Shown: piece after piece, positions 17,374 to 26,080 of the stretch | How positions within the stretch are numbered: position 1 is the stretch's first letter | Layout of the letters: the number at the start of each line of letters is the position of its first letter | Origin: Streptomyces albus subsp. albus | Lineage (GTDB): Bacteria > Actinomycetota > Actinomycetes > Streptomycetales > Streptomycetaceae | Direction: 5' to 3' | NCBI RefSeq assembly: GCF_000719865.1 | Contig: NZ_JOID01000027.1 | Location: 1 to 64,000 of the forward strand | Length of the DNA stretch: 64,000 nucleotides | Notes under the pieces: model-generated | Databases searched by the model: none | What the model was told of the DNA's origin: nothing | What the model saw: the letters and a program-made list of their open reading frames with translations, nothing else | Translations under genes and position numbers: made by a program

Positions 17374-17667
17374 CTACGGACGGCGCACCGCCGCGTCCTC
17401 CCGCTCGCGGCTCCGGCAGTACGGCGTGCCGTCCGGCGGGGTCGTCACGGGCTCGTCGGCGAGGGCGTAGCAGAGCTGCGCGTGCAGCATCTCCGCCTCG
17501 GCGACGGAGAGCCGCAGGGCGAGGTCGGAGTCGAACCGGCCGTCCTGCCGCAGCCACAGCGGGACGGCGATCCGGCCGTCCGCCTCCCACACCACCGGCT
17601 TGCCGGGCACGCGGCTGACGCACAGTCCCTGCGCGGGGCTGGAGTTGTCCGAGGTCCCGGTGCTCAT
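17374..17667 (-). CDS. Small hypothetical protein
   Basis: 97 residues. Notable blocks: PGKPVVWEADGRIAVPLWLRQDGRFDSDLALRLSVAEAEMLHAQLCYAL, which reads as a compact soluble domain with a C-terminal helix. I know of similar unnamed proteins in streptomycetes but no function. Its ATG overlaps the stop of the upstream gene by one base (TGATG), so the two are translated together. Confidence 0.7.
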   Translation of the reverse strand: MSTGTSDNSSPAQGLCVSRVPGKPVVWEADGRIAVPLWLRQDGRFDSDLALRLSVAEAEMLHAQLCYALADEPVTTPPDGTPYCRSREREDAAVRRP

Positions 17668-18176
17668 CAGGCCGCCACCCCCGCGCCGGGAGCCGACCGG
17701 CCGTCCGACCCGCCGCCCGGGCCTCCGGCAGCCCGTGCGAGGAGCGCCGCCCCGAGGTCGTAGGCCCGAACGGTCTCGGATCCGGCGATGATCCCGTCCA
17801 TCGCGTACGCGAGCGCGGCCCGGCGCCGCGCCTGGTGTCGCTCGTGGACGGAGGGACCGGACCCTACGGACCCTGCGGACGCGCCGGTCCGCCGGCCACC
17901 GCCGCCCCGAACCGGCAGTTCCACGGGCCGGTGGTACGGCCGAGCCTCCGGCCAGGGGTGCGGCCGCAGCCGCCCCAACCGGTACGGAGGATCGACGGCC
18001 CGGACGACAAGCCGCAGGCCGGCGGCAGTACGTGTTTCCCGGGCCGGCGCCGGGGCGGACACGGCAGGCGGGACGGGCGCCGCCCCGGTCGCGCGCCGCC
18101 GCCCCGTGGCGGGGGCGAGCGGCGCGCGGAACCGGGCGAGTGTCCGCCGGAGGGCATGCCGGATACGGTGGTTCAT
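17667..18176 (-). CDS. Hypothetical protein, Arg/Pro-rich
   Basis: 169 residues, basic, with an Arg/Pro/Ala-rich first half and a helical C-terminal half (HERHQARRRAALAYAMDGIIAGSETVRAYDLGAALLARAAGG). No membrane segment or motif is identified. The ATG at 18176 has AGGAGCG about 7 nt upstream. Its upstream region is unusually AT-rich for this window and contains the perfect dyad at 18307-18322, so it may be a target of the adjacent XRE regulator. Confidence 0.65.
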   Translation of the reverse strand: MNHRIRHALRRTLARFRAPLAPATGRRRATGAAPVPPAVSAPAPARETRTAAGLRLVVRAVDPPYRLGRLRPHPWPEARPYHRPVELPVRGGGGRRTGASAGSVGSGPSVHERHQARRRAALAYAMDGIIAGSETVRAYDLGAALLARAAGGPGGGSDGRSAPGAGVAA

Positions 18177-18306
18177 GCTGACGCTCCTGTTAAGCGTTGG
18201 CCACGCCCCGGGGCGCTGCAACGCCGCCGGGGCACCTTGCGTCTGCGCGGCAACCAGCTTGCACGTTCCGCGAGTCGTGAAAACGCTAGCGACAAACAAT
18301 CGCCAT

Positions 18307-18322
18307 TTACAACGTGTTGTAA
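18307..18322. promoter_or_regulatory. Dyad operator candidate upstream of the small two-gene operon
   Basis: TTACAAC-GT-GTTGTAA, perfect 7-bp arms, in an AT-rich intergenic segment. A second small palindrome (ATATG-G-CATAT) is at 18334-18344 and CGCTAGCG lies near 18285. Position suits control of the minus-strand gene starting at 18176. The neighbouring XRE protein is the obvious but unproven candidate ligand. Confidence 0.5.
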
Positions 18323-18414
18323 GAGCGAACTCGATATGGCATATGTCTCGCCACACCACGGGGTGAAAGAACGTCCACCAGGGCGAACGCAGGTCCGGAA
18401 ATCGACAGCGCGAG

Positions 18415-18615
18415 TCAGAGAAGCGCGTCGAACTCGCCGGCTTTGACTCCGGCGACGAACGCGCGAAGCCGCTCCGGTGTCGTCACGATGACGCCCTCCG
18501 GGGCATCGCTCTCTCGCATCAGGACCACAGCTTCGCCTGCCGCGAGCTCCAGGCAGTTACCTTCCGGCTGCTCCGAGAACGACGACTTTTGCCACCGTAT
18601 ATCCACTCTTTCCAC
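18415..18615 (-). CDS. DUF397 family protein
   Basis: 66 residues, a complete DUF397 domain: RWQKSSFSEQPEGNCLELA, MRESDAPEGVIVTTPERLRAFVAGVKAGEFD. DUF397 proteins are encoded next to XRE/DUF5753 regulators (WhiJ/AbaA-type and Scr1-Scr2-type loci) and act with them, possibly as partners or antitoxin-like modulators. The GTG start at 18615 lies 4 nt past the regulator's stop; an ATG at 18639 within the regulator gene is another option. Confidence 0.85.
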   Translation of the reverse strand: MERVDIRWQKSSFSEQPEGNCLELAAGEAVVLMRESDAPEGVIVTTPERLRAFVAGVKAGEFDALL

Positions 18616-18619
18616 GCTT

Positions 18620-19480
18620 TCATAGTTGCTGCACCACATCGCGGATGAAGTCTCGCGACCGGCTCGGGCTGAGGGCGCGCTCTTCCATACGGTCCAACAC
18701 CGCGCGGTAGTTGGCCAGATGGGTCTCCGCGTCCAGGAACGACGACCCGACCGGGGTGTCGGTCTGCACCGTGTCGAGCTCCGCGACCGGCCCATGCGCG
18801 TAAAGAGTCGAACTCGCCGCAGCGGGGAACCCGCCGGCCGCGAACGGCAGAACACGAACCGTCACGTTCTCCCGCTCGGATTCCTCCAGCAAGTGCCGCA
18901 ACTGAGTCCCGACCGTCTTCCGGCCACCGAACTCCATCCGCAGAGCCGCTTCGTGAATGATGAAGCGGCACTCGGGAGGTTGCGGCTTGCCGAGCACACC
19001 GGAACGCCTGAGCCGGAAGGTGAGCTTGCGCTCGAAGTCGTCCGGTGCCATCGGCGGGACCGCCTCGCCGAAGACGGCCCGCACGTACTCCTCGTGCTGC
19101 AGCAGCCCGGGCATGTGCGTGATCTGTGCCGCGCGAAGAGCCACGGCGCAGTCCTCCAACTCCGCGAGGTCGAGCAGTGTCGAGACGAGCACGTCTCGGT
19201 ACTCGTCCCACCACTTGGTGGCTCCGGCACGACGTTCTCTGGCCATCTCGGCGAGCGCGTCAATGTACGGGGTCTCGTGACACGAGTAGTTGGCCGCCCA
19301 GACACGTACACGGTCGGCACTCACCCCGAAGCGGCCGGACTCGACGTTGCTCACGGTGGTCCGGTCCGTGCGGTGCATGGCGGCGGCCTCGTTGATGGTC
19401 AGCCCGGCCCGCTCGCGCATCTTGCGCAACTCCGCCCCGAGCCGCCGCTGCCGCTCCGTCGCCGGCTTTCTGACCGGCAT
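18620..19480 (-). CDS. XRE-family regulator with DUF5753 domain (WhiJ-like)
   Basis: 286 residues. HTH at about 12-66 (LGAELRKMRERAGLTINEAAAMHRT ... TVSNVESG), then the DUF5753 effector domain containing MPGLLQHEEYVRAVFG and CRFIIHEAALRMEFGG, ending SRDFIRDVVQQL. This architecture, followed by DUF397, is amplified in Streptomyces and tied in characterised members to control of development and antibiotic production. The ATG has GGAGGGGAG about 7 nt upstream, but that site lies inside a six-codon upstream reading frame (19480-19500). Confidence 0.92.
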   Translation of the reverse strand: MPVRKPATERQRRLGAELRKMRERAGLTINEAAAMHRTDRTTVSNVESGRFGVSADRVRVWAANYSCHETPYIDALAEMARERRAGATKWWDEYRDVLVSTLLDLAELEDCAVALRAAQITHMPGLLQHEEYVRAVFGEAVPPMAPDDFERKLTFRLRRSGVLGKPQPPECRFIIHEAALRMEFGGRKTVGTQLRHLLEESERENVTVRVLPFAAGGFPAAASSTLYAHGPVAELDTVQTDTPVGSSFLDAETHLANYRAVLDRMEERALSPSRSRDFIRDVVQQL

Positions 19481-19500
19481 CAGCCGCTCCCCTCCGTCAT
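19480..19500 (-). CDS. Possible leaderless six-codon upstream ORF
   Basis: ATG ACG GAG GGG AGC GGC TGA, whose stop overlaps the regulator's ATG by one base. A TACGCT -10 box (19509-19514) lies 8 nt upstream, placing the transcript start at or next to this ATG. The frame could couple translation of the regulator or be chance, since its codons also form the regulator's ribosome-binding site. Confidence 0.3.
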   Translation of the reverse strand: MTEGSG

Positions 19501-19630
19501 GGCGCCCCAGCGTAGGACAGCGGGACCGGCGCCATGCCGAGGGACGGGGAGTCCACCGTCAGCCGGGCCGTGGAACCGGACAGCCGGAAGCCGGACGACC
19601 GGGAACGGGGCAGCCGGAAGCACACGGACT

Positions 19631-19670
19631 GCCGTGCCCGGCGGAGCGGTGGACATCCCCCGGGCACGGC
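19631..19670 (-). terminator. purA terminator hairpin
   Basis: Perfect 11-bp arms (GCCGTGCCCGG / CCGGGCACGGC) with an 18-nt loop, 11 nt beyond the purA stop. Confidence 0.75.
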
Positions 19671-19680
19671 GCTCCGGGGA

Positions 19681-20964
19681 TCAGAGGAAGGAGTTGATCT
19701 CGATCGTCTCCGTGCGGCCCGGGCCGACGCCGATGGCGGAGATCGGGGCGCCCGACATCTCCTCCAGGGCCTTGACGTACCGCTGGGCGTTCTTCGGCAG
19801 GTCGGAGAACGTCTTGGCCTTGCTGATGTCCTCGGACCAGCCCGGCAGCATCTCGTAGACCGGCTTCGCGTGGTGGAAGTCGGTCTGGTTGTACGGGAGT
19901 TCCTCGACGCGCTTGCCGTCGATCTCGTACGCCACGCAGACCGGGATCTGCTCCCAGCCGGTGAGGACGTCGAGCTTGGTGAGGAAGAAGTCGGTGAGGC
20001 CGTTGACGCGGGTGGCGTAGCGGGCGATCACCGCGTCGAACCAGCCGCAGCGGCGGTCGCGGCCCGTCGTCACACCCCGCTCGCCGCCGATGCGGCGCAG
20101 CGCCTCGCCGTCCTCGTCGAACAGCTCGGTCGGGAACGGGCCGGCGCCGACGCGGGTCGTGTACGCCTTGAGGATGCCGATGACCCGGCTGATCTTCGTC
20201 GGGCCGACGCCGGCGCCGGTGCAGGCTCCGCCCGCGGTCGGGTTGGAGGAGGTGACGAAGGGGTACGTGCCGTGGTCCACGTCGAGCAGGGTGCCCTGGC
20301 CGCCCTCGAAGAGGACGACCTTGCCCTCGTCGATGGCGTTGTTGAGGATCAGGGTGGTGTCGGCGACGAAGCCGCGCAGCTCGTCCGCGTAGCCGAGCAG
20401 TTCCTCCAGCACCTGGTCGGCGGCGATGGCGCGCCGGTTGTAGAGCTTGACCAGCATCTGGTTCTTGAAGTCGAGGGCCGCCTCGACCTTCTGCCGCAGG
20501 ATCGACTCGTCGAAGAGGTCCTGCACGCGGATGCCGACCCGGTTGATCTTGTCGGCGTAGGTCGGGCCGATGCCGCGGCCGGTGGTGCCGATCTTCCGCT
20601 TCCCGAGGAAACGTTCGGTCACCTTGTCCACGGTCGTGTGGTACGGCGTGATCAGGTGCGCGTTACCGCTGAGCAGCAGCTTCGACGTGTCGACGCCGCG
20701 CTCCTGGAGTCCGCTCAGCTCGGAGAGCAGGACCGCCGGGTCGACCACGACGCCGTTGCCGATGACCGGGGTGCACCCCGGCGAGAGGATGCCGGAGGGG
20801 AGGAGATGCAGCGCGTACTTCTGGTCGCCGACGACGACGGTGTGGCCGGCGTTGTTGCCGCCCTGGTAGCGCACCACATAGTCCACGGAGCCGCCGAGCA
20901 GGTCGGTGGCCTTCCCTTTGCCCTCGTCACCCCACTGAGCACCGAGCAGCACAAGTGCGGGCAC
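19681..20964 (-). CDS. purA: Adenylosuccinate synthetase
   Basis: 427 residues, the usual size. Converts IMP, aspartate and GTP to adenylosuccinate, the first committed step to AMP. The family P-loop-like start [37 protein letters not shown] and [21 protein letters not shown] are all intact, as is the Arg-rich [17 protein letters not shown] region. GTG start at 20964 with GGAAGGGG about 9-11 nt upstream. It is divergent from the diacylglycerol-kinase-like gene. Confidence 0.97.
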   Translation of the reverse strand: MPALVLLGAQWGDEGKGKATDLLGGSVDYVVRYQGGNNAGHTVVVGDQKYALHLLPSGILSPGCTPVIGNGVVVDPAVLLSELSGLQERGVDTSKLLLSGNAHLITPYHTTVDKVTERFLGKRKIGTTGRGIGPTYADKINRVGIRVQDLFDESILRQKVEAALDFKNQMLVKLYNRRAIAADQVLEELLGYADELRGFVADTTLILNNAIDEGKVVLFEGGQGTLLDVDHGTYPFVTSSNPTAGGACTGAGVGPTKISRVIGILKAYTTRVGAGPFPTELFDEDGEALRRIGGERGVTTGRDRRCGWFDAVIARYATRVNGLTDFFLTKLDVLTGWEQIPVCVAYEIDGKRVEELPYNQTDFHHAKPVYEMLPGWSEDISKAKTFSDLPKNAQRYVKALEEMSGAPISAIGVGPGRTETIEINSFL

Positions 20965-21140
20965 AGGCGTACACCCCTTCCGGGCGGGGCATGTCCAACG
21001 TGCACGGCGGCGGTCGCGCGGCGTTTTCGGCGCGCGTCGTCCGCTGAGCGTCGAACCGGTGCCCCGGATTGGACGAAGCCCCTGGCGCAAGACAGCGACA
21101 GGGGCTCTTGCACCGAGAGATTACCTGAGGAAGGACCGAG

Positions 21141-22019
21141 GTGTCGGCTCCAGCACCCGGCGAACGCCCCCTGCTCATCGTCATCGACCCCGTGGCCCGC
21201 CGCGACGACGCCGAATCGGTCCGCATCGTGCGGGACGTGCTGTGTGCGGGAGCGTCCGCCAAGGTCTGCCTCCCGGACGGCCCGGAGGACGTGGCCCGGC
21301 ATCTGGCGCACCGGGGGCGGCGGCGTCCGGTGGTGGTCGGCGACGACCTGGCGCTGCGCCGGATCGTGGGGCTGCTGCACCGCGAACGGGAGCTGGCGGA
21401 CGCGGCGCTGGCCTTCGTGCCCGTCGGGGCCTCGGCCCGGTCGACCGCGCTGGCGCGGGAGCTGGGGGTGCCGCTGGGCGCGGTGCCGGCGGCCCGGGTG
21501 GTGCTGGAGGGCACGGAGCGGCGGCTCGATCTACTGGTCGACGACAGCGACGGGGTGGTGATCGGCGGGCTGAGCATCCCGTGCACGGACGGCGGGGTCG
21601 CGGCCCGTACGCCCTGGTGGCAGCCGGCGCTGCGGGGCTGCCGCGAGCTGGTGCGCGGCCACCGCCGGGCGAACGGCACCGCGGGTGACGAGGGGCGGAA
21701 CGGCGACGGGGCGGGCCGGCACCGGCTGCGCGTGGAGGCGGACGGGGTGGTGCTCGTGGACCTCGACCGGCCGGTGCGGGACGTGTCGGTGTCGGTGTTC
21801 GGCGGAATGGCGCGGGTCGTCATCCGGCCGGCGGACGACGACCGGGACGGGGCGCCGGTCTCGGCGCGCGCCCGGACGGTGACCGTCTCCGGGCCCGACT
21901 TCCGCTACCGGGCCGACGCGGTGGTCGGCGGCCCGGTCCGCACCCGCACCTGGACGGTGCGCCCCGGAGCCCTGCGGCTGACCCTTCCGCACCCGGCCCC
22001 GGCCTCGGGCCGGTCCTGA
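21141..22019 (+). CDS. Diacylglycerol-kinase-catalytic-domain-like protein
   Basis: 292 residues. PLLIVIDPVARRDDAESVRIVRDVLC and RRPVVVGDDLALRRIVGLLH match the start of the DAGK/sphingosine-kinase catalytic fold, and FVPVGASARSTALARELGVP stands where lipid kinases carry PxGTxNDFAR. The GGDGT loop is GDDLA here and the FPxGTxN signature is degenerate, so catalytic activity is uncertain. The GTG has GAGGAAGGA about 5 nt upstream. Soluble, no signal peptide. Confidence 0.75.
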   Translation: MSAPAPGERPLLIVIDPVARRDDAESVRIVRDVLCAGASAKVCLPDGPEDVARHLAHRGRRRPVVVGDDLALRRIVGLLHRERELADAALAFVPVGASARSTALARELGVPLGAVPAARVVLEGTERRLDLLVDDSDGVVIGGLSIPCTDGGVAARTPWWQPALRGCRELVRGHRRANGTAGDEGRNGDGAGRHRLRVEADGVVLVDLDRPVRDVSVSVFGGMARVVIRPADDDRDGAPVSARARTVTVSGPDFRYRADAVVGGPVRTRTWTVRPGALRLTLPHPAPASGRS

Positions 22020-22325
22020 GCCCGGGTCCGCCGCGGTCACGCCGCGGTCCCGCCGCGCTGCGGACGGGCAGTCGGGGCAGACCGGGCAGTCGGGGCGGAC
22101 ACGGCCGGCGTGGCCCGCACGGACGGGCCGGCTGGAGCGGCCGGGTCGGACAGGACGGCTGGAACGGCCCGGACTGACAAACGGACGGAGCGGACGGGAC
22201 GGGCGGAGGGCACGGGATGGCCAGAGCACGCTAGGGGGGACCGCAGCGGACGGCCGGAGCGGGCGAGGCGAGGCGGCGGGAGCGGACGGGGCGGACGGGG
22301 CGGCCGGAACGGTGCGGAGAACCGC
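22020..22325. repeat. GC-rich degenerate repeats between convergent genes
   Basis: About 300 bp composed mainly of degenerate 9-12 bp units such as GGGCAGTCG and GGACGGGACGGG. No convincing coding frame or clean terminator hairpin is seen. Confidence 0.5.
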
Positions 22326-22994
22326 TCAGCCGGCGTCCCCGTCCCCGTCCCCGTCCCCGTGCGGCCGCTCCCCGTGCCGCTGCCCACGGTGCCGCTTGTC
22401 ACGGTGCTCGATCCAGCGGTCCAGCATCGCCGCCATCTCCCGGCGGAGGAACTCGAAGAAGTCCAGCGTCTCTTCGAGCCGCTGCCCCGCCGCGCTGCCG
22501 GGGCCGAGCGCCACGACGCCCGTGCGCAAGGTGTTCTCCCAGCGGAGCAGGACCTCGTTCCGGCGGCTGAAGGAGAGGTACCACTGGTCGTCGTGGAGCC
22601 GGTAGCGCTCGCGCCGCGAGCCCGGTTCGCGCTCCCGGCTGATCAGTTGGACCTGGCTGAGGTACCGGATCGCGCCGGAGACCGCGGCCGGGCTGACCTG
22701 AAGCTGCTCCCCCAGTTCGGCGGCGGTGAGATGGCCGTGCTCGGAGGCCATCAGCGCCGCGAAGACCCGGGCCGGCATCCGCGGCACCCCGGCCTCGACG
22801 AGTTCCGAGGCGAAGCGCTCCACGAAACGGGACAGCCCTTCCGGATCCGGGCCGGCCGGCCCCTGCGGCTGGGCCTGCGTCCGCGCCGGCTCCGCCTGCG
22901 CCGGTTGCGCCTGCACCGGTTGCGACTGCGCCGGTGCCGGCGTCGGCGTCGGCGTCGGCGATTGCGGCGGCCACCTGGTCGGCTCGTCGGTCAC
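22326..22994 (-). CDS. MarR/GbsR-type winged-helix regulator
   Basis: 222 residues. The first 50 are a Pro/Gln/Ala/Thr-rich tail; then FVERFASELVEAGVPRMPARVFAALM ... HLTAAELGEQLQVSPAAVSGAIRYLSQVQLISRERE forms the DNA-binding domain of the GbsR-like branch, with a helical dimerisation C-terminus. It is divergent from an ABC exporter, and a perfect dyad sits between them, so it is the likely repressor of the exporter. The GTG start at 22994 follows a GAGGGAG site. Confidence 0.88.
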   Translation of the reverse strand: MTDEPTRWPPQSPTPTPTPAPAQSQPVQAQPAQAEPARTQAQPQGPAGPDPEGLSRFVERFASELVEAGVPRMPARVFAALMASEHGHLTAAELGEQLQVSPAAVSGAIRYLSQVQLISREREPGSRRERYRLHDDQWYLSFSRRNEVLLRWENTLRTGVVALGPGSAAGQRLEETLDFFEFLRREMAAMLDRWIEHRDKRHRGQRHGERPHGDGDGDGDAG

Positions 22995-23064
22995 GTCCGC
23001 TCCATCTCCCTCGATCAGTTGATCAGCGTCCTGGAGGTGAGGGCCGAGTTTATATGGTTCCTTA

Positions 23065-23102
23065 ACTTCACAAGTTTGTGAAGTGCGCGTAGCTTCAGAA
23101 CC
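23065..23102 (+). promoter_or_regulatory. Operator and leaderless promoter of the ABC exporter
   Basis: Perfect dyad ACTTCACAA-GT-TTGTGAAGT at 23065-23084. It overlaps a -35-like TTCACA (23067-23072), which is 17 bp from TAGCTT (23090-23095). The -10 ends exactly 7 nt before the ATG at 23103 and there is no Shine-Dalgarno, implying a leaderless transcript repressed by occlusion of the -35. Confidence 0.7.
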
Positions 23103-24080
23103 ATGACGAAGGCAATCTCCGTAGCCGGCCTCCACAAGTCGTTCGGCCGGACCCACGCACTGGACGGCCTCGACCTGGCCGTCGAGACCGGTGAAGTGCA
23201 CGGCTTCCTCGGCCCCAACGGCGCCGGAAAGTCCACCGCGATCCGTGTGCTTCTCGGACTGCTCCGCGCCGACAGCGGCGCCGCGCGGCTGCTGGGGAAA
23301 GATCCCTGGCACGACGCCGTCGAGCTGCACCGCCGGCTCGCCTACGTCCCGGGGGATGTCGAGCTGTGGCCGAACCTCACCGGCGGCGAGGCCATCGATC
23401 TGCTCTCCCGGCTCCGCGGCGGCCTCGACAAGAAGCGCCGCGACGAGCTCGTCGAACGCTTCGACCTCGACCCGACCAAGAAGGGCCGCGCCTACTCCAA
23501 GGGCAACCGGCAGAAGGTCGCGATCGTCGCCGCGCTCGCCTCGGACGCCGAACTGCTGCTGCTCGACGAGCCGACCGCCGGGCTCGACCCGCTGATGGAG
23601 GTGGTCTTCCAGGACGTGATCTTCCAGGCGAAGGCCGCGGGCAAGACCGTGCTCCTCTCCAGCCACATCCTGGCCCAGGTCGAGAAGCTGTGCGACCGCG
23701 TGAGCATCATCCGCAAGGGGCAGACCGTCCAGTCCGGCACGCTCAGCGAGATGCGCCACCTCACGCGGACGACCGTCGAGGCCGAGACCGAGCGGCCCGT
23801 GACCGGACTCGCCGAACTGCCGGGCATCCACACGCCGGTGATCGACGGCACCCGGGTCCGCTTCGCCGTCGACGGCACCCACCTGGACGGCGCCGTCCGC
23901 AAGCTGAGCGAGTTCGGCATCCACATCCTGACCAGCCACCCGCCGACCCTCGAAGAGCTGATGCTGCGCCACTACGGCGACGAACTCGCCGCCAACGGCC
24001 ACCCCGTGGGCGACGGCGACAGCGGCACCGGCCAGGGGACCGGCACCGGCGGCACCGCGGGCGACGGAGGCAACCGATGA
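23103..24080 (+). CDS. ABC transporter ATP-binding protein (drug-exporter type)
   Basis: 325 residues. Walker [10 protein letters not shown] at 37-45, signature YSKGNRQKV, Walker [15 protein letters not shown]-loop LLSSHIL. The YSKGN signature and C-terminal domain ([17 protein letters not shown]) are those of the daunorubicin/tetronasin-type exporters, whose ATPase works with a single large permease. The Gly/Thr-rich tail overlaps the permease start (ATGA). Likely controlled by the divergent MarR/GbsR-type regulator. Confidence 0.95.
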   Translation: MTKAISVAGLHKSFGRTHALDGLDLAVETGEVHGFLGPNGAGKSTAIRVLLGLLRADSGAARLLGKDPWHDAVELHRRLAYVPGDVELWPNLTGGEAIDLLSRLRGGLDKKRRDELVERFDLDPTKKGRAYSKGNRQKVAIVAALASDAELLLLDEPTAGLDPLMEVVFQDVIFQAKAAGKTVLLSSHILAQVEKLCDRVSIIRKGQTVQSGTLSEMRHLTRTTVEAETERPVTGLAELPGIHTPVIDGTRVRFAVDGTHLDGAVRKLSEFGIHILTSHPPTLEELMLRHYGDELAANGHPVGDGDSGTGQGTGTGGTAGDGGNR

Positions 24081-25744
24081 CCGGCACCGCCACCGCAGCC
24101 GCACCGCGGACCCCGGCGCCGCACCCGCCCGCCACCGCGCGCTCCGCCGCCCTGGCCGGCACCGGCGTCCTGTTCCGCTTCGGGCTGCGCCGGGACCGGA
24201 TCCGGCTCCCCGTGTGGCTGCTCTCGCTGACCCTCGGGACGATGCTCACGGCGAACAGCCTGAGCGGCCTCTACACCACCGAGGCCGAGCGCGCCTCGAC
24301 CGCCGAGACCATGGGCAGCGCCGCCGGTATCGCCACCTCGGGTCCGCGCCACTACCTCACCGACTACACCTTCGGCTCGATGATGGGCCACCAGATGCTC
24401 GGCTTCACCGCCGTCCTGGTCGGCATCATGAGCGTGCTCGTCATCTCCCGGCACACCCGCGCCGAGGAGGAGACCGGCCGGGCCGAGCTCATCCGCTCCA
24501 CGGTCGTCGGCCGCCACGCCCAACTGGCCGCCGCGCTGGGCGTGGCCGTCGTCGCCAACGTCGCCCTGGCCCTCCTGTTCGGCGCGGGCCTGGCCGTCAT
24601 GGGCGTCGAGTCGATCGGCTGGGGCGGCTCGCTGCTCTACGGCTTCGCGCACGCGGCGGCCGGCATCGTCTTCGCCGCCGTCGCCGCCATCACCGTCCAG
24701 ATCACCGCGCACTCCCGGGGCGCCTCCGGGATGGCGCTCGCCGTGATCGGCCTCGCCTACGCCCTGCGCGCCACCGGCGACGTCGGCACGGAGGCGCTGT
24801 CCTGGATGTCGCCGATCGGCTGGGCCCAGCGCACCTACCCCTACGTCGACGACCGCTGGTGGCCGCTGCTGGTGGCCCTCGCCTTCGCCGCCCTGCTCGC
24901 CGCCGTGGCGTTCCCGCTGAGCACCCGGCGCGACGTGGGCGCCGGGCTGCGGCCCACCCGGCTCGGCCGCCCGGCCGCCTCGGACCTGCTGACCCGGCCC
25001 GTGGGCTTCGCGCTCCGGCTGCACCGCGGGATGCTGACCGGCTTCGGCGCGGGCGTCTTCGCGCTGGGCGTCATGTACGGATCGGTCCTCGGGGACGCCG
25101 AGGACATGCTCAAGGACCTGCAGGAGATCCAGGAGGCCATCGAGGCCCTGGGCGGGGCGACGATCACCGAGTCCTTCGCCTCGATGATCGCTCTCATCCT
25201 CGCCATCGTCGTCTCCGTCTACGTGGTGATGGCCGCCCTGCGGCCGCGCGCCGAGGAGAGCGCGGGGCGCGCCGAACCCCTGCTCGCCACGGGGCTGTCG
25301 CGGACCCGCTGGGTGCTGAGCCACCTCGCCGTGGCGGCGGTCGGCGGTGTCGTCCTGCTGGCCGTGGCCGGTCTCGGCTTCGGCATCATGGGGGCCGCGG
25401 CGACCGGGGACGGCGACCTGGTGTGGAAACTGACGGGAGCCGCGATCGCCTACGCGCCGGCGCTCTGGTTCACCATCGGGTTCGCGGTCGCGCTCTTCGG
25501 CTGGGTGCCGCGGTACGGCACGCTGGCCTGGCTCATCCCGGTGTACTCGTTCGTCGTCGGCTACCTGGGGCAGATGCTCCAGTTCGCCGACTGGCTGAAC
25601 AACCTCTCGCCGTTCGGCCATGTGCCGCAACTGCCCGCCGCCGACCTGGAGTGGCCACCGCTGCTGATCCTGACCGCGCTCGCGGCGGGGCTGGTGTGGC
25701 TGGGGCTGCTGGGCTTCCGGCGGCGGGACCTGGAGACCAAGTAG
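24077..25744 (+). CDS. ABC exporter permease (polyketide-antibiotic transporter type)
   Basis: 555 residues with about ten to twelve hydrophobic helices in two halves, typical of the fused permease of tetronasin/daunorubicin-type exporters. The first half contains [30 protein letters not shown] and the second [30 protein letters not shown], showing the internal duplication of the RAEE-GRAE motif. The ATG overlaps the ATPase stop by 4 bp. The substrate is unknown; many homologues confer drug or self-resistance. A terminator follows at 25771-25803. Confidence 0.93.
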   Translation: MTGTATAAAPRTPAPHPPATARSAALAGTGVLFRFGLRRDRIRLPVWLLSLTLGTMLTANSLSGLYTTEAERASTAETMGSAAGIATSGPRHYLTDYTFGSMMGHQMLGFTAVLVGIMSVLVISRHTRAEEETGRAELIRSTVVGRHAQLAAALGVAVVANVALALLFGAGLAVMGVESIGWGGSLLYGFAHAAAGIVFAAVAAITVQITAHSRGASGMALAVIGLAYALRATGDVGTEALSWMSPIGWAQRTYPYVDDRWWPLLVALAFAALLAAVAFPLSTRRDVGAGLRPTRLGRPAASDLLTRPVGFALRLHRGMLTGFGAGVFALGVMYGSVLGDAEDMLKDLQEIQEAIEALGGATITESFASMIALILAIVVSVYVVMAALRPRAEESAGRAEPLLATGLSRTRWVLSHLAVAAVGGVVLLAVAGLGFGIMGAAATGDGDLVWKLTGAAIAYAPALWFTIGFAVALFGWVPRYGTLAWLIPVYSFVVGYLGQMLQFADWLNNLSPFGHVPQLPAADLEWPPLLILTALAAGLVWLGLLGFRRRDLETK

Positions 25745-25770
25745 ACGGCGTGCTCCGACGTGTTGTGACG

Positions 25771-25803
25771 ACGGCCCCGGCGGCTTCCCCGCGCCGGGGC
25801 CGT
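25771..25803 (+). terminator. ABC exporter operon terminator
   Basis: Perfect 12-bp arms (ACGGCCCCGGCG / CGCCGGGGCCGT) with a 9-nt loop, 26 nt past the permease stop. Confidence 0.8.
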
Positions 25804-25867
25804 TCGCCGTGCCGGAGCCGTCGCCGTGCCGGGGCCGTGCCGGGTGATGGTCACCGGGCGCTGACGT

Positions 25868-25924
25868 CGAGGGCGTTGCTGACGTTTTATCCTGGTTTGC
25901 CCACCGGAGGCAGCGACGCCCTCG
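25868..25924. other. Long-loop inverted repeat in convergent intergenic region
   Basis: 13-bp arms with one mismatch (CGAGGGCGTTGCT at 25868-25880, AGCGACGCCCTCG at 25912-25924) enclose a 31-nt loop containing the AT-rich GACGTTTTATCC. No coding frame is associated. It could be a structured RNA 3' end or a DNA element linked to the DnaA boxes just downstream. Confidence 0.45.
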
Positions 25925-25957
25925 CACCCAAGAGGCCAGGGTTTCCACCGGGCACGT

Positions 25958-25980
25958 CTTGTCCACAGCCTGTGGACAAG
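25958..25980. promoter_or_regulatory. Inverted pair of consensus DnaA boxes
   Basis: TTGTCCACA at 25959-25967 and TGTGGACAA at 25971-25979 are head-to-head copies of the high-affinity Streptomyces DnaA box, 3 bp apart, inside a palindrome with perfect 11-bp arms and a single central base. It lies between two convergent transcription units, not in a promoter. Confidence 0.7.
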
Positions 25981-26080
25981 AGTTCCGGCCACCGCGAACA
26001 GATCGGCGCAAGCCGGCGTATACGACGACGGGTCGGAGGCCCGGCCGCCACCGCCCGTGCCGCCTTCCGCCCCTTCCCGC

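Noticed and set aside
25958..25980. oriC
   Set aside because: Only two DnaA boxes are present. A Streptomyces origin has many and lies between dnaA and dnaN, which are not in the window.
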